NCBI GenBank assembly: GCA_024226935.1
Contig: JAAELK010000152.1
Coordinates: 81,520-145,519, forward strand
Direction of reading: 5' to 3'
Length of the DNA stretch: 64,000 bases
DNA from: Desulfobacteraceae bacterium
GTDB taxonomy: Bacteria > Desulfobacterota > Desulfobacteria > Desulfobacterales > Desulfobacteraceae
Shown: positions 35,971-43,832 of the stretch, one piece after another
How the letters are laid out: the number at the start of each line of letters is the position of its first letter
Numbering within the stretch: position 1 is the first letter of the stretch
Notes under the pieces: model-generated
Told to the model about the DNA's origin: nothing
The model's input: the letters and a program-made list of their open reading frames with translations, nothing else
Database searches by the model: none
Position numbers and translations under genes: made by a program

Positions 35971-36324
35971 TCAATCAGAATCATCCACGCTGTTGTAATA
36001 TACAATATTTTTCAAATGCGAATAGGTATCCACGTCCATGGAGTTAAAAACAATACCAATCCCTATCTCTGTTTGTCTGACAACCGTCCCTTCTATCGAC
36101 AATTCTATTTTCTCTATTCCACCCGCCAAATATATTTTCACGAAACACAGAGTTCCTGAAGCGAATCGTTTATCCGTACTGACAAAAAGCCCTCTCTGGC
36201 TCAAATCCTTCGAGTGACCCTCTAACTTTACTTGCTTTTCATTGACTTTGAGTACAATTTTGATTTCGGTGGCAAAACCGACTCTGGAATACTTACGCCT
36301 GTCATCATCATTTAAAACGGCCAT
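35971..36324 (-). CDS. PilZ-domain protein (c-di-GMP receptor)
   Basis: The 117-residue protein shows both PilZ signature pieces: RRKYSR (RxxxR) near residues 9-14 and KDLSQRG (DxSxxG) near residues 40-46. That predicts binding of cyclic di-GMP. It lies immediately upstream of cheX and downstream of the HD-GYP regulator, so it may connect c-di-GMP level to motor behaviour. Confidence 0.88.
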   Translation of the reverse strand: MAVLNDDDRRKYSRVGFATEIKIVLKVNEKQVKLEGHSKDLSQRGLFVSTDKRFASGTLCFVKIYLAGGIEKIELSIEGTVVRQTEIGIGIVFNSMDVDTYSHLKNIVYYNSVDDSD

Positions 36325-36405
36325 GGTAGATTTACTCCATGTTTAGTCTTATTATATGGTTACCTTCAAATCAAATTAGCACATTTTAAATTCATGCTCA
36401 AGCCA

Positions 36406-37938
36406 TTAAAACTCATCGGGCAATTCATAATCGGCAATACTTAAAAAAGCACCAACCGCTTCGGGATCAAACTGGGTACCTGAATTATCCCTTATGATAT
36501 CAAGCACAAGTCTTTTTTCCATTTTTTCCCGATAGGATCTATCCGAGGCCATGGCATCATAACAATCAGCCACAGCTAAAATCCTGGCAAGCTTGGGAAT
36601 CTGATCTCCCTTCAACCCATCGGGATATCCATTTCCATCATAACGTTCATGGTGGTGGCGGATGATTTTCATCTCCTTGTCCCATAATCCCATTTTACTG
36701 ATAATTTCAGCACCGATCACAGGATGTTCCTTAATTTTTTCATACTCATCTTCGTTGAGCCGGCCTGGTTTCAGGAGAATATCATCCCGGATACCAATTT
36801 TTCCAATATCATGAAGACTTCCGGCAAAATTAATCACATCCAGCTCTTCTTCGTTACAACCCATCTGCTTTGCAATCAAATGGGCATATTTGGCCACCCG
36901 TGTAGAATGTTTGCGTGTATACAGATCCCGGACTTCAAGGGCCGTAACAAAGGCAAATAATGTAGAAAACAAATTTTCATAAATATTTTCATACAATGCG
37001 ATATTTTCAATGGCAACCGCCGCTTTCTGGGTGATAAAATTCATATAATAGATATCTTTTTCACTAAAAGATTTGCCGTCCTGAAAAATAAATGCGCTGG
37101 CAACACCGAATATTTTTTCCCGAATTTTCAGGGGCACGACCATAAAGGAATTGACGGGCTCTCCCAGATGATTATTTTCTCCAGATTTGGACATCAAAAA
37201 GGGATTTTCATCGGATTTAAGAGAATCAATAATATAGTCTTTGGCCCTGTCCGAAATATCTTTTCCAAACCGCTTTACAATATCGTCGGTTTGATAATCT
37301 GAACTGGATTTTGCAACCAAGACCAGGGAAGCATCTTCCTCGGAATAGATATGAAAAAACACCTTATCCGCCTTGAGTTCTTCCACACCCAGATCAACCA
37401 CCTTATTAAAAATATCATAACTGGAGTCGGTACTGGCAAAATCCTCCATGACCCGATTCAAAACATTAACCTCTTCAACCCGGCGAAGCAGCTCATCGTT
37501 CACCTCCCGGAGCCGCTCCTGCCTTTCAATCTCTTCTTTTAGAATGAGGTTTTCCACAAACAACACACGTTCCCTCAGGATACGCGTCAAGGTCAACTCC
37601 ATCTGTTCAAGATTAACAGGTTTAATCAGATAATCCACCACACCATTTTTCAAGGTCTGAATCGAATTTTCCAGGGAAGGATATCCTGTCATCACCACCA
37701 CAGGAAGAGTGCTGTCTATATGCCTGACTTTTTCGGCAAGTTCCAATCCATCCATTATCGGCATATTGATATCAGTAAAAATACATCCGATTTTTACCCG
37801 ATTGATGATCTCAAGTGCTTCAACACCATTACTAGCAGTGTATACTTCATAGCCCTTCCTCTGGAAAAAACCTTCGCTTACATCCAGAATTCCTTCTTCA
37901 TCGTCCACCACCAGGATCTTTATCGTATCATTTGTCAT
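36406..37938 (-). CDS. Response regulator with GAF and HD-GYP phosphodiesterase domains
   Basis: The 510-residue protein has a receiver domain (Asp56 in FTDINMPIMDG, Lys in DYLIKPVNL), a coiled linker, a GAF domain (about residues 165-310) and a C-terminal HD-GYP domain with LHDIGKIGI, EHPVIGAEI and HHHERYDGNGYPDGLKGD. The catalytic HD and GYP motifs are intact, so c-di-GMP hydrolysis is expected. The 81-bp gap to pilZ contains a TATAAT-like element on the minus strand (~36354-36359). Confidence 0.93.
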   Translation of the reverse strand: MTNDTIKILVVDDEEGILDVSEGFFQRKGYEVYTASNGVEALEIINRVKIGCIFTDINMPIMDGLELAEKVRHIDSTLPVVVMTGYPSLENSIQTLKNGVVDYLIKPVNLEQMELTLTRILRERVLFVENLILKEEIERQERLREVNDELLRRVEEVNVLNRVMEDFASTDSSYDIFNKVVDLGVEELKADKVFFHIYSEEDASLVLVAKSSSDYQTDDIVKRFGKDISDRAKDYIIDSLKSDENPFLMSKSGENNHLGEPVNSFMVVPLKIREKIFGVASAFIFQDGKSFSEKDIYYMNFITQKAAVAIENIALYENIYENLFSTLFAFVTALEVRDLYTRKHSTRVAKYAHLIAKQMGCNEEELDVINFAGSLHDIGKIGIRDDILLKPGRLNEDEYEKIKEHPVIGAEIISKMGLWDKEMKIIRHHHERYDGNGYPDGLKGDQIPKLARILAVADCYDAMASDRSYREKMEKRLVLDIIRDNSGTQFDPEAVGAFLSIADYELPDEF

Positions 37939-38076
37939 CGCATCAATGCCAATCCATTGTTACTTTATTTTTGATATCCCTTACTTTTGTAAATGTATAT
38001 GAAACCATTTATTTTATCAACAAAAATCAAAGCCATCGCCACTCCGGGGTTCAAGCGAATATAATTCTCAATTTCT

Positions 38077-38096
38077 ATGTTATATTCATATAACAT
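38077..38096 (+). promoter_or_regulatory. Palindromic operator upstream of the Lrp-like gene
   Basis: ATGTTATAT and ATATAACAT are perfect 9-bp arms around TC, just upstream of the -35 box. It is a likely binding site for the Lrp-type regulator encoded next to it (inference). Confidence 0.6.
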
Positions 38097-38098
38097 TC

Positions 38099-38127
38099 TT
38101 GACACTGCTGTATTATGTGAATATAAT
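38099..38127 (+). promoter_or_regulatory. Consensus sigma-70 promoter of the Lrp-like gene
   Basis: TTGACA (38099-38104), 17-bp spacer, TATAAT (38122-38127): both hexamers match the consensus exactly. The coding start is 45 bp downstream of the -10. Confidence 0.88.
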
Positions 38128-38132
38128 ACAGC
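38107..38132 (+). promoter_or_regulatory. Palindromic operator overlapping the -10 box
   Basis: GCTGTATTAT and ATAATACAGC are perfect 10-bp arms around GTGAAT, covering the -10 hexamer. It fits autorepression. Confidence 0.6.
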
Positions 38133-38171
38133 TTATAGTCCTTCCCAATAAACTTTAAAGGCACAAGAGAT

Positions 38172-38631
38172 ATGGACAAAATAGACCTTCAAATTCTTCA
38201 AATCCTTCAAAAAAAAGCAAGAATCCCAAATGTAGAGGTTGCCAGAACCATCGGAATGGCACCCTCTGCCGTACTTGAACGAATAAAAAAAACTGGAAAA
38301 CCGGGGGGTAATAGAAGGGTATGAGGTCAAACTCAACCCGGAAATGTTCAATTGCTCGATGATAGCTTTTATCCACATGAATATAGAAAATCTGTCGCAA
38401 ATTACTGAAACCGGAGAGACCATAGCCGCCATTGAACAGGTGCAAGAAGTGCATTATCTGGCCGGAGAAGATTGTCTAATGGCAAAACTTAAAATTTCTG
38501 ACAACAAAGAACTTGAAACTATTTTAAGAACCAGGATTGCCGGAATCACATCCATCAAAGAGATCAAAACCTTTATCGTTCTTTCCACCTACAAAGAAAA
38601 CGCGAAAATCAAACTGCCGGATAACACATGA
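38172..38631 (+). pseudogene. Lrp/AsnC-family regulator interrupted by a +1 frameshift in an A8 run
   Basis: Frame 1 from ATG 38172 gives MDKIDLQILQILQKKARIPN and an Lrp helix-turn-helix (EVARTIGMAPSAVLERIKK), then runs to a stop soon after 38292. From there the next frame continues the family: LENRGVIEGYEVKLNPEMF and a RAM-type ligand domain to 38631 (FIVLSTYKENAKIKLPDNT). Removing one A from the eight at 38285-38292 restores one ~152-residue protein. It may be a genuine mutation, transcriptional slippage on the A-run, or a sequencing error. The consensus promoter and operators are intact upstream. Confidence 0.85.
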
Positions 38632-38668
38632 TAATCCGGACAGCCATAAAATAAGGAAAGACAAGACC

Positions 38669-39931
38669 ATGCCGATGTCACCTGAATTTAAAAACAGATT
38701 AGCCCCAATCTTGCCCCAAATCGTTCATAAATTTGGAACTCCCTTCCATATTTATGATGAAGCAGGCATAAACCAGACCTGTGACGAGCTCAATCTTGCC
38801 TTTGAAAAAATCCAAGGTTTCAAGGAATACTTTGCCGTAAAAGCGTTGCCCAACCCATCCATCATGACCCTTTTAAAAGATAAGGGTTTTGGCTTTGATT
38901 GTAGTTCCATACCGGAAATCACCCTGTCCCGAAATATTGGCAGCCAGGGAGAAGAAATCATGTTCACATCCAACAATACCAGCAGTCAACAATTTCAAAA
39001 AGCCCTGGAGCAAAACGGATCTATTCTCAATCTGGATGATATATCCTTAATTTCAAAATTACCCGAGATACCGGAACTCATTTGTTTTAGATACAACCCC
39101 GGCTCTCGACGAACCGGTAATAAAATTATCGGCAATCCCATGGAATCAAAATACGGGGTCACCCATGACCAGATCGTTACCGCCTATAAAAAAGCCCGGA
39201 ACTTAGGTGTCAAACGATTTGGCATCCATACCATGCTGGCATCCAATGAACTGGACTATGAATATATGGTGGAAACCGCCGACATGCTCCTTACCGTCAT
39301 AAAGCAGATCCATGGGACGCTTGGCATCCAGTTTGATTTCATCAATATCGGTGGGGGCTTAGGAATTCCCTACACACCCGGCACACCCAAATTTAATTTA
39401 TCGGCCATGGCCCTGGGTATTACCCGTTCTTTTGAGGCATTTAAAAAACAAAATGGCTGGACTCCCAAACTCTATATGGAAAGTGGCCGTTTTATCACAG
39501 GTCCCCACGGGGTGTTGGTGACCTCGGTCATCAATCACAAAGCAACCTATAGAAATTATGTAGGGGTGGACACTTCCATGTCTGCCCTCATGCGCCCGGG
39601 CATGTATGAAGCCTATCACCATATCCATATACACGGCAAAGAAAATCTCACACCCTTAAAAAAAGTAGATGTGGTAGGGGCCCTGTGCGAAAACAATGAT
39701 AAATTTGCCGTTCAAAGGGATCTGCCGGCCACGGTTGAAGGCGACATTCTGGTAATCCATGATACCGGTGCCCATGGACATGCCATGGGATTCAATTATA
39801 ATGGTCAATTACGTCCCAAAGAGCTTTTATTCAAAAAAGATATGGGGGTTGAACTGATCCGCCGGGCCGAAACCATGGATGACTATTTTGCCACCCTGAA
39901 TTTTAATCCAAAAACCATGGGACCGATCTAA
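38669..39931 (+). CDS. lysA: Diaminopimelate decarboxylase-like PLP enzyme
   Basis: From the ATG at 38669 (AAGGAAAG upstream) the product is 420 residues. It is a fold-III PLP decarboxylase. The Schiff-base Lys is in YFAVKALPNPS (about residue 53), the glycine loop is NIGGGLGIPY, ESGRFITG is the phosphate/substrate segment, and the C-terminal CENNDKFAVQRDLP corresponds to the active-site Cys loop of LysA. It likely makes lysine from meso-diaminopimelate. A related decarboxylase (for example carboxynorspermidine decarboxylase) is less likely given the RPGMYEAYHHI segment. It lies 37 bp after the broken Lrp gene. Confidence 0.82.
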   Translation: MPMSPEFKNRLAPILPQIVHKFGTPFHIYDEAGINQTCDELNLAFEKIQGFKEYFAVKALPNPSIMTLLKDKGFGFDCSSIPEITLSRNIGSQGEEIMFTSNNTSSQQFQKALEQNGSILNLDDISLISKLPEIPELICFRYNPGSRRTGNKIIGNPMESKYGVTHDQIVTAYKKARNLGVKRFGIHTMLASNELDYEYMVETADMLLTVIKQIHGTLGIQFDFINIGGGLGIPYTPGTPKFNLSAMALGITRSFEAFKKQNGWTPKLYMESGRFITGPHGVLVTSVINHKATYRNYVGVDTSMSALMRPGMYEAYHHIHIHGKENLTPLKKVDVVGALCENNDKFAVQRDLPATVEGDILVIHDTGAHGHAMGFNYNGQLRPKELLFKKDMGVELIRRAETMDDYFATLNFNPKTMGPI

Positions 39932-39964
39932 AACTTACCCCGTGGAAATTCAAAGGAAAATGCC

Positions 39965-40273
39965 ATGAAATATTGTATGGTCATTGTCACCTGCGCCAAT
40001 GAGAGCGATGCCAAGCAACTAGCATCGGATATGGTGGAAAAAAAACTGGCGGCCTGTGTCCAGCTAAATCCCATTACCAGTATCTATACCTGGCAAAAAA
40101 AAGTCACCACGGATCAGGAAATAAGGCTGGTCATTAAAACAAAATCCCAGCACTACAAAAATCTAGAAAAATTGATCCTGGCCCGCCATGAATATGAAGT
40201 ACCTCAAATCATACAGATCCCCTTTGAAAAAGGATTAGAAACATATCTTGACTGGATTGATGAAACCACTTAA
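39965..40273 (+). CDS. cutA: CutA-family protein
   Basis: The 102-residue protein matches CutA1 in length and motifs: VIVTCANESDAKQLA, KLAACVQLNPITSIYTW and HEYEVPQIIQIPFEKG. CutA trimers are linked to divalent metal tolerance, but the mechanism is unclear. It follows lysA by 33 bp. Confidence 0.93.
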   Translation: MKYCMVIVTCANESDAKQLASDMVEKKLAACVQLNPITSIYTWQKKVTTDQEIRLVIKTKSQHYKNLEKLILARHEYEVPQIIQIPFEKGLETYLDWIDETT

Positions 40274-40358
40274 GTGGCAGGTCGGCACAATACCCGCTAG
40301 GATAAATTTGGGTCTTGCTCCATTTAGATATTTCCTTTATATAGTAACAATTAAAATA

Positions 40359-40390
40359 TCCATGGGGTAGCTGTAAAAAATTCCCATGGA
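40359..40390 (+). terminator. Possible terminator after cutA
   Basis: TCCATGGG (40359-40366) and CCCATGGA (40383-40390) are perfect 8-bp arms, followed by the T-rich ATAATTTTATTATT. It could separate cutA from the CoA-transferase gene. Confidence 0.45.
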
Positions 40391-40435
40391 ATAATTTTAT
40401 TATTGGTAAATAACAAAAAAAGTAAAAGGCTCTAA

Positions 40436-41845
40436 ATGAACAAACGACCCACAACCATCAAATTAGAAGAAATTGGTGATCTGGTTTTAAAACACCTGGG
40501 ACATAAAGACTCTATCAATGGCTACATCGGATCCAATGCCGCAACCCCCACCGCAAGCATTGAGGCGTTAACTGAATTTATCAAAAATGATTCAGAAAAC
40601 CTTCCCTTCATAAAGATGCTCAGCATCCTGCTCCACGGAAACATCCCCTATGTGGAAGAAGGGCTCCAGGACAAGATAAAATCCTATTCCATTTTTTCCG
40701 GCGGAGATATCAGGAAAGCTGCCGATGAAGGCCGTGCCTATTATCTGCCCTGCACCCTGGCCAACATGGACCGACTCATTGGAAGAGGATGCGGCTATGA
40801 AATGGATCTGGTAATCATGAAGGTACGAAAAAATGAACAAACCGGTGAATACAGCCTGGGACTTTCCGTCGATGCCATCCATAATGCCCTTGAGACCGCA
40901 ACCCTTGTAATTGCAGAGCTGGATCCGTCCATGCCCTTTACCCAGGGACAAAGCGTTATTTGCGCCCGGGATATTGATTATATCATTGAAGACGGTGTCA
41001 AGCCGGTCTACACCTTCGATACCCCGGATTTTGAAAATCTCCCCAATGAAGAAAGCCGTATCGGTGAGTTAATCACCGAACATTTTCTTGAAGATAACAT
41101 GACCATCCAGGTCGGCCTTGGTAAGATCCCCGATGCAGTAGTGGGAACCATAGCAACTTCAGGCCACAAGAACCTGGGAGTCCAGACAGAACTCTATGGG
41201 GATGGTATGATGTATCTCCAGAAAAAAGGGATCATCACCAATAAGGCAAAAAGAATCAATACCGGCTATAGCACCACCAGCCTGATCATGGGCTCCCAAG
41301 CCCTGTACGACTATGTGGATATGCGGTCCCAGGTCCAGATGCGACCATGTATGTATACCAATGCCGCCGCAAAAATCCAGGCCTGCGGTCCCTTTCTTTC
41401 CCTCAACACAGCCATCGGCGTGGACTTAAGCGGCAATGTATGGGCTGATTTTATCAATCCTTTACGATATTACGGCGGTGTCGGCGGGCAACCGGACTTT
41501 GTCAGGGCCCTGAACCATAAAAAATATGGACCCCCTATCATTGCCATGAAAAGCCTTACCAATAAAGGACAATCAAAAATTGTTCCCGCCTGCCCATCTG
41601 GCATCACCCTGACTGCTTCCTCCTACGATGGAGTAATCATTGTAACCGAATACGGCATAGCCGATCTCAGAGATCTGCCCCTCGGATTCAAGGGACTTGC
41701 CATTGCCAGCATCTCCCATCCGGATCACAGGGAACAGCTTTTAAAAACCATCTATGATGACCCAAGGATGACTAAACCCAAAGGATTTTCCCTGGACAAA
41801 ACTCCTCCAGGCGTGACCATGTACCGAGGAAAAATTCCAATTTAA
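40436..41845 (+). CDS. Acetyl-CoA hydrolase/CoA-transferase family protein
   Basis: The 469-residue protein belongs to the acetyl-CoA hydrolase / 4-hydroxybutyrate-type CoA-transferase family. N- and C-terminal halves are both present, with GLSVDAIHNALETATLVIAE and IVTEYGIADLRDL. The putative catalytic Glu sits in GVQTELYGDGMMYL, as required for the glutamyl-CoA thioester. The substrate cannot be told from sequence (acetate, butyrate or hydroxy-acid CoA exchange are all possible). It is followed by a second, fused family member. Confidence 0.85.
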   Translation: MNKRPTTIKLEEIGDLVLKHLGHKDSINGYIGSNAATPTASIEALTEFIKNDSENLPFIKMLSILLHGNIPYVEEGLQDKIKSYSIFSGGDIRKAADEGRAYYLPCTLANMDRLIGRGCGYEMDLVIMKVRKNEQTGEYSLGLSVDAIHNALETATLVIAELDPSMPFTQGQSVICARDIDYIIEDGVKPVYTFDTPDFENLPNEESRIGELITEHFLEDNMTIQVGLGKIPDAVVGTIATSGHKNLGVQTELYGDGMMYLQKKGIITNKAKRINTGYSTTSLIMGSQALYDYVDMRSQVQMRPCMYTNAAAKIQACGPFLSLNTAIGVDLSGNVWADFINPLRYYGGVGGQPDFVRALNHKKYGPPIIAMKSLTNKGQSKIVPACPSGITLTASSYDGVIIVTEYGIADLRDLPLGFKGLAIASISHPDHREQLLKTIYDDPRMTKPKGFSLDKTPPGVTMYRGKIPI

Positions 41846-41861
41846 CCAGCAAAAGACCGTT

Positions 41862-41889
41862 CTCCCCACTAAAAAATTTTAGTGGGGAG
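41862..41889 (+). other. Strong intercistronic hairpin between the two CoA-transferase-family genes
   Basis: CTCCCCACTAAAA (41862-41874) and TTTTAGTGGGGAG (41877-41889) form a 13-bp stem with a 2-nt gap. It is followed by G residues rather than T's, so processing or mRNA stability is as likely as termination. Confidence 0.5.
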
Positions 41890-41929
41890 GGGGGCCACAA
41901 CTGTATATAGATCACCAGGAGAGCTGTTT

Positions 41930-43786
41930 ATGAATTTAAGGAAAGTATGTCCGGACAAACTTCTCACCCCTGAAGCCTGCGTTAAAAAAATTCACAACGG
42001 CAGCCGAGTATTTATTGGAACCGGATGTGGAGAACCACAGCGCCTGATAAAAGCCATGATCGAAGATTTATCCGTCCAGGATATTATCATTTATCAAATG
42101 TTTTCCTCAACCCTATCCAAATATGTGGATGACGAAAACTTTCTATCCCGATTTTCCATTAAGCTGTTTTTTATCTCCCGTCTCATGCGACAATCAGCCT
42201 TTGAAGGAAAAATTGATTATATCCCGGTATACCTGTCCCAGATCCCGAAAATATTTGAAAATCATGAAATAGGCCTGGATATAGCTCTGATCCAGGTCTG
42301 CCCTCCAGATGAACATGGATATTGCTCCCTGGGCATTTCCGTTGACATCACTCTTTCCGGAATGAAAAATGCCGCTCTTGTTATTGCCCAGGTTAATCCG
42401 AAAATGCCCAGAACCTGGGGAGACTCAGTAGTTCACATCGATACAATCGACTTTCTGGTCGAGTATGAAGAACCCCTTTTAGAATCCCCATCTGAAACAA
42501 AGAACCAACAGGTGGTAGAACGAATAGGCCACTATGTCAATATGCTGGTGGATAACGGGGCCACTCTCCAAATCGGTTTTGGTCATCTACCCGATGCCAT
42601 TCTCCCCTATCTTGCCGACAAAAAAGATCTTGGCATACACACCCAGGTCATCACCGACGGACTATTGCCCCTATTTAAAAATAAAGTTATTAACAACCGG
42701 AAAAAAAACTATCTGCCGGACCGGGTGGTGGCAACCCTGTGCATGGGCTCCGAAGCTTTATATAAATATGTGGACAACAACCCCATGTTTTATTTTAAAT
42801 CTTCTGATTTTGTCAATGATCCCAATGTGATTGCCAAAAACGACCATTTTATTTCCATCAGTTCCGCTCTGGAAGTGGATCTCACCGGTCAGATCTGTTC
42901 CGACTCAAAGGGATACCTCTTTTACAGCGGCATCGGAGATCAGGTAGATTTTATCCGGGGCTCCTCCATGTCAAAGGGAGGATTTTCCATTATCATCATC
43001 CCCTCAACAGCCCAGAATGGTTCCATCTCCCGCATCGTTCCACATTTAAGTGAGGGGGCGGGTGTGGCCGCCACCCGGGGGGATATTGATATCATCGTCA
43101 CCGAATATGGCATTGCTGAAATGGGGCGGAAAAGCATTTTCCAACGGGTCATGGAGTTGGCACAAATCGCCCACCCAAAATTTCGCAAAGAACTGATCCG
43201 CCAGGCAAAAAAACGGCATTATATTTTTCCTGACCAACTCCCCCCCACAAGCCAGGATCTATTATTTTTAGATTCCTATAATTATTCCTTAAAATTAAGT
43301 AATAACAAAGGGGTCGAATTCAGACCATTATTACCTTCCGATGAATTTGAGTCCCGGCATTTTTTCTATTCCCTCCAGGAAGATTCCATCTATTATCGTT
43401 TTTTTAATAAAAGAAAAGTGTTCTCCAGAAAAATGCTCCAGCAACAATGGGCCGAGGTGGATTACAGGCGGAACATGACCCTTATCGGCCTGATGCAACT
43501 TGGTAAACGCAAACAGATAGTAGCCATCGGATCTTACGCCGATGCAGGTAACGACACAGCAGAAGTGGCCTTTCTGGTCAAAGAAAAACTCCACGGAATG
43601 GGGATTGGCAGTTTTCTTCTAAAATCTTTGGAAACCATTGCAAAAGAAAACAATTACAAACAATTTATTGCCATGGTTCTAGCGGAAAACCGAAAAATGC
43701 TCAATGTCTTCCAAAAAAGATATCCCAAAGCAAAATTTATCAGAACAGGCAGTGGCGAAGTGGAAGTAAAAATGATTTTTCCCTGA
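41930..43786 (+). CDS. CoA-transferase-like protein fused to a GNAT acetyltransferase domain; catalytic Glu replaced by Gln
   Basis: From the ATG at 41930 (AGGAGAG upstream) the product is 618 residues; the in-frame extension to 41882 overlaps the hairpin. Residues ~1-430 resemble 4-hydroxybutyrate CoA-transferase, with GYCSLGISVDITLSGMKNAA, VTEYGIAEMGRKS and AQIAHPKFRKEL. Residues ~460-618 are a GNAT domain with GSYADAGNDTAEVAFLV and GMGIGSFLLKSLE, an acetyl-CoA binding motif. At the family's catalytic Glu position the motif reads IHTQVITDG with Gln239. That should abolish classical CoA transfer, suggesting acyl-CoA sensing coupled to protein acetylation. Role is inference. Confidence 0.85.
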   Translation: MNLRKVCPDKLLTPEACVKKIHNGSRVFIGTGCGEPQRLIKAMIEDLSVQDIIIYQMFSSTLSKYVDDENFLSRFSIKLFFISRLMRQSAFEGKIDYIPVYLSQIPKIFENHEIGLDIALIQVCPPDEHGYCSLGISVDITLSGMKNAALVIAQVNPKMPRTWGDSVVHIDTIDFLVEYEEPLLESPSETKNQQVVERIGHYVNMLVDNGATLQIGFGHLPDAILPYLADKKDLGIHTQVITDGLLPLFKNKVINNRKKNYLPDRVVATLCMGSEALYKYVDNNPMFYFKSSDFVNDPNVIAKNDHFISISSALEVDLTGQICSDSKGYLFYSGIGDQVDFIRGSSMSKGGFSIIIIPSTAQNGSISRIVPHLSEGAGVAATRGDIDIIVTEYGIAEMGRKSIFQRVMELAQIAHPKFRKELIRQAKKRHYIFPDQLPPTSQDLLFLDSYNYSLKLSNNKGVEFRPLLPSDEFESRHFFYSLQEDSIYYRFFNKRKVFSRKMLQQQWAEVDYRRNMTLIGLMQLGKRKQIVAIGSYADAGNDTAEVAFLVKEKLHGMGIGSFLLKSLETIAKENNYKQFIAMVLAENRKMLNVFQKRYPKAKFIRTGSGEVEVKMIFP

Positions 43787-43814
43787 TCTGCCCCAAAAGG
43801 TCAAATCAGGGAAA
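43778..43814. terminator. Bidirectional hairpin between convergent genes
   Basis: TTTCCCTGAT (43778-43787) and ATCAGGGAAA (43805-43814) are 10-bp arms between the ends of the GNAT-fusion gene and the acyl-CoA synthetase gene. T-runs are short on both sides. Confidence 0.5.
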
Positions 43815-43832
43815 CCAACCAAATTTTCAATA

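Noticed and set aside
38133..38454. Minus-strand ORFs opposite the Lrp gene
   Set aside because: The plus strand has a consensus promoter, start and Lrp homology in two joined frames; the minus-strand peptides show nothing.
41862..41889. Hairpin as a true terminator between the CoA-transferase-family genes
   Set aside because: The stem is strong but is followed by G residues, not T's; kept only as an intercistronic hairpin.
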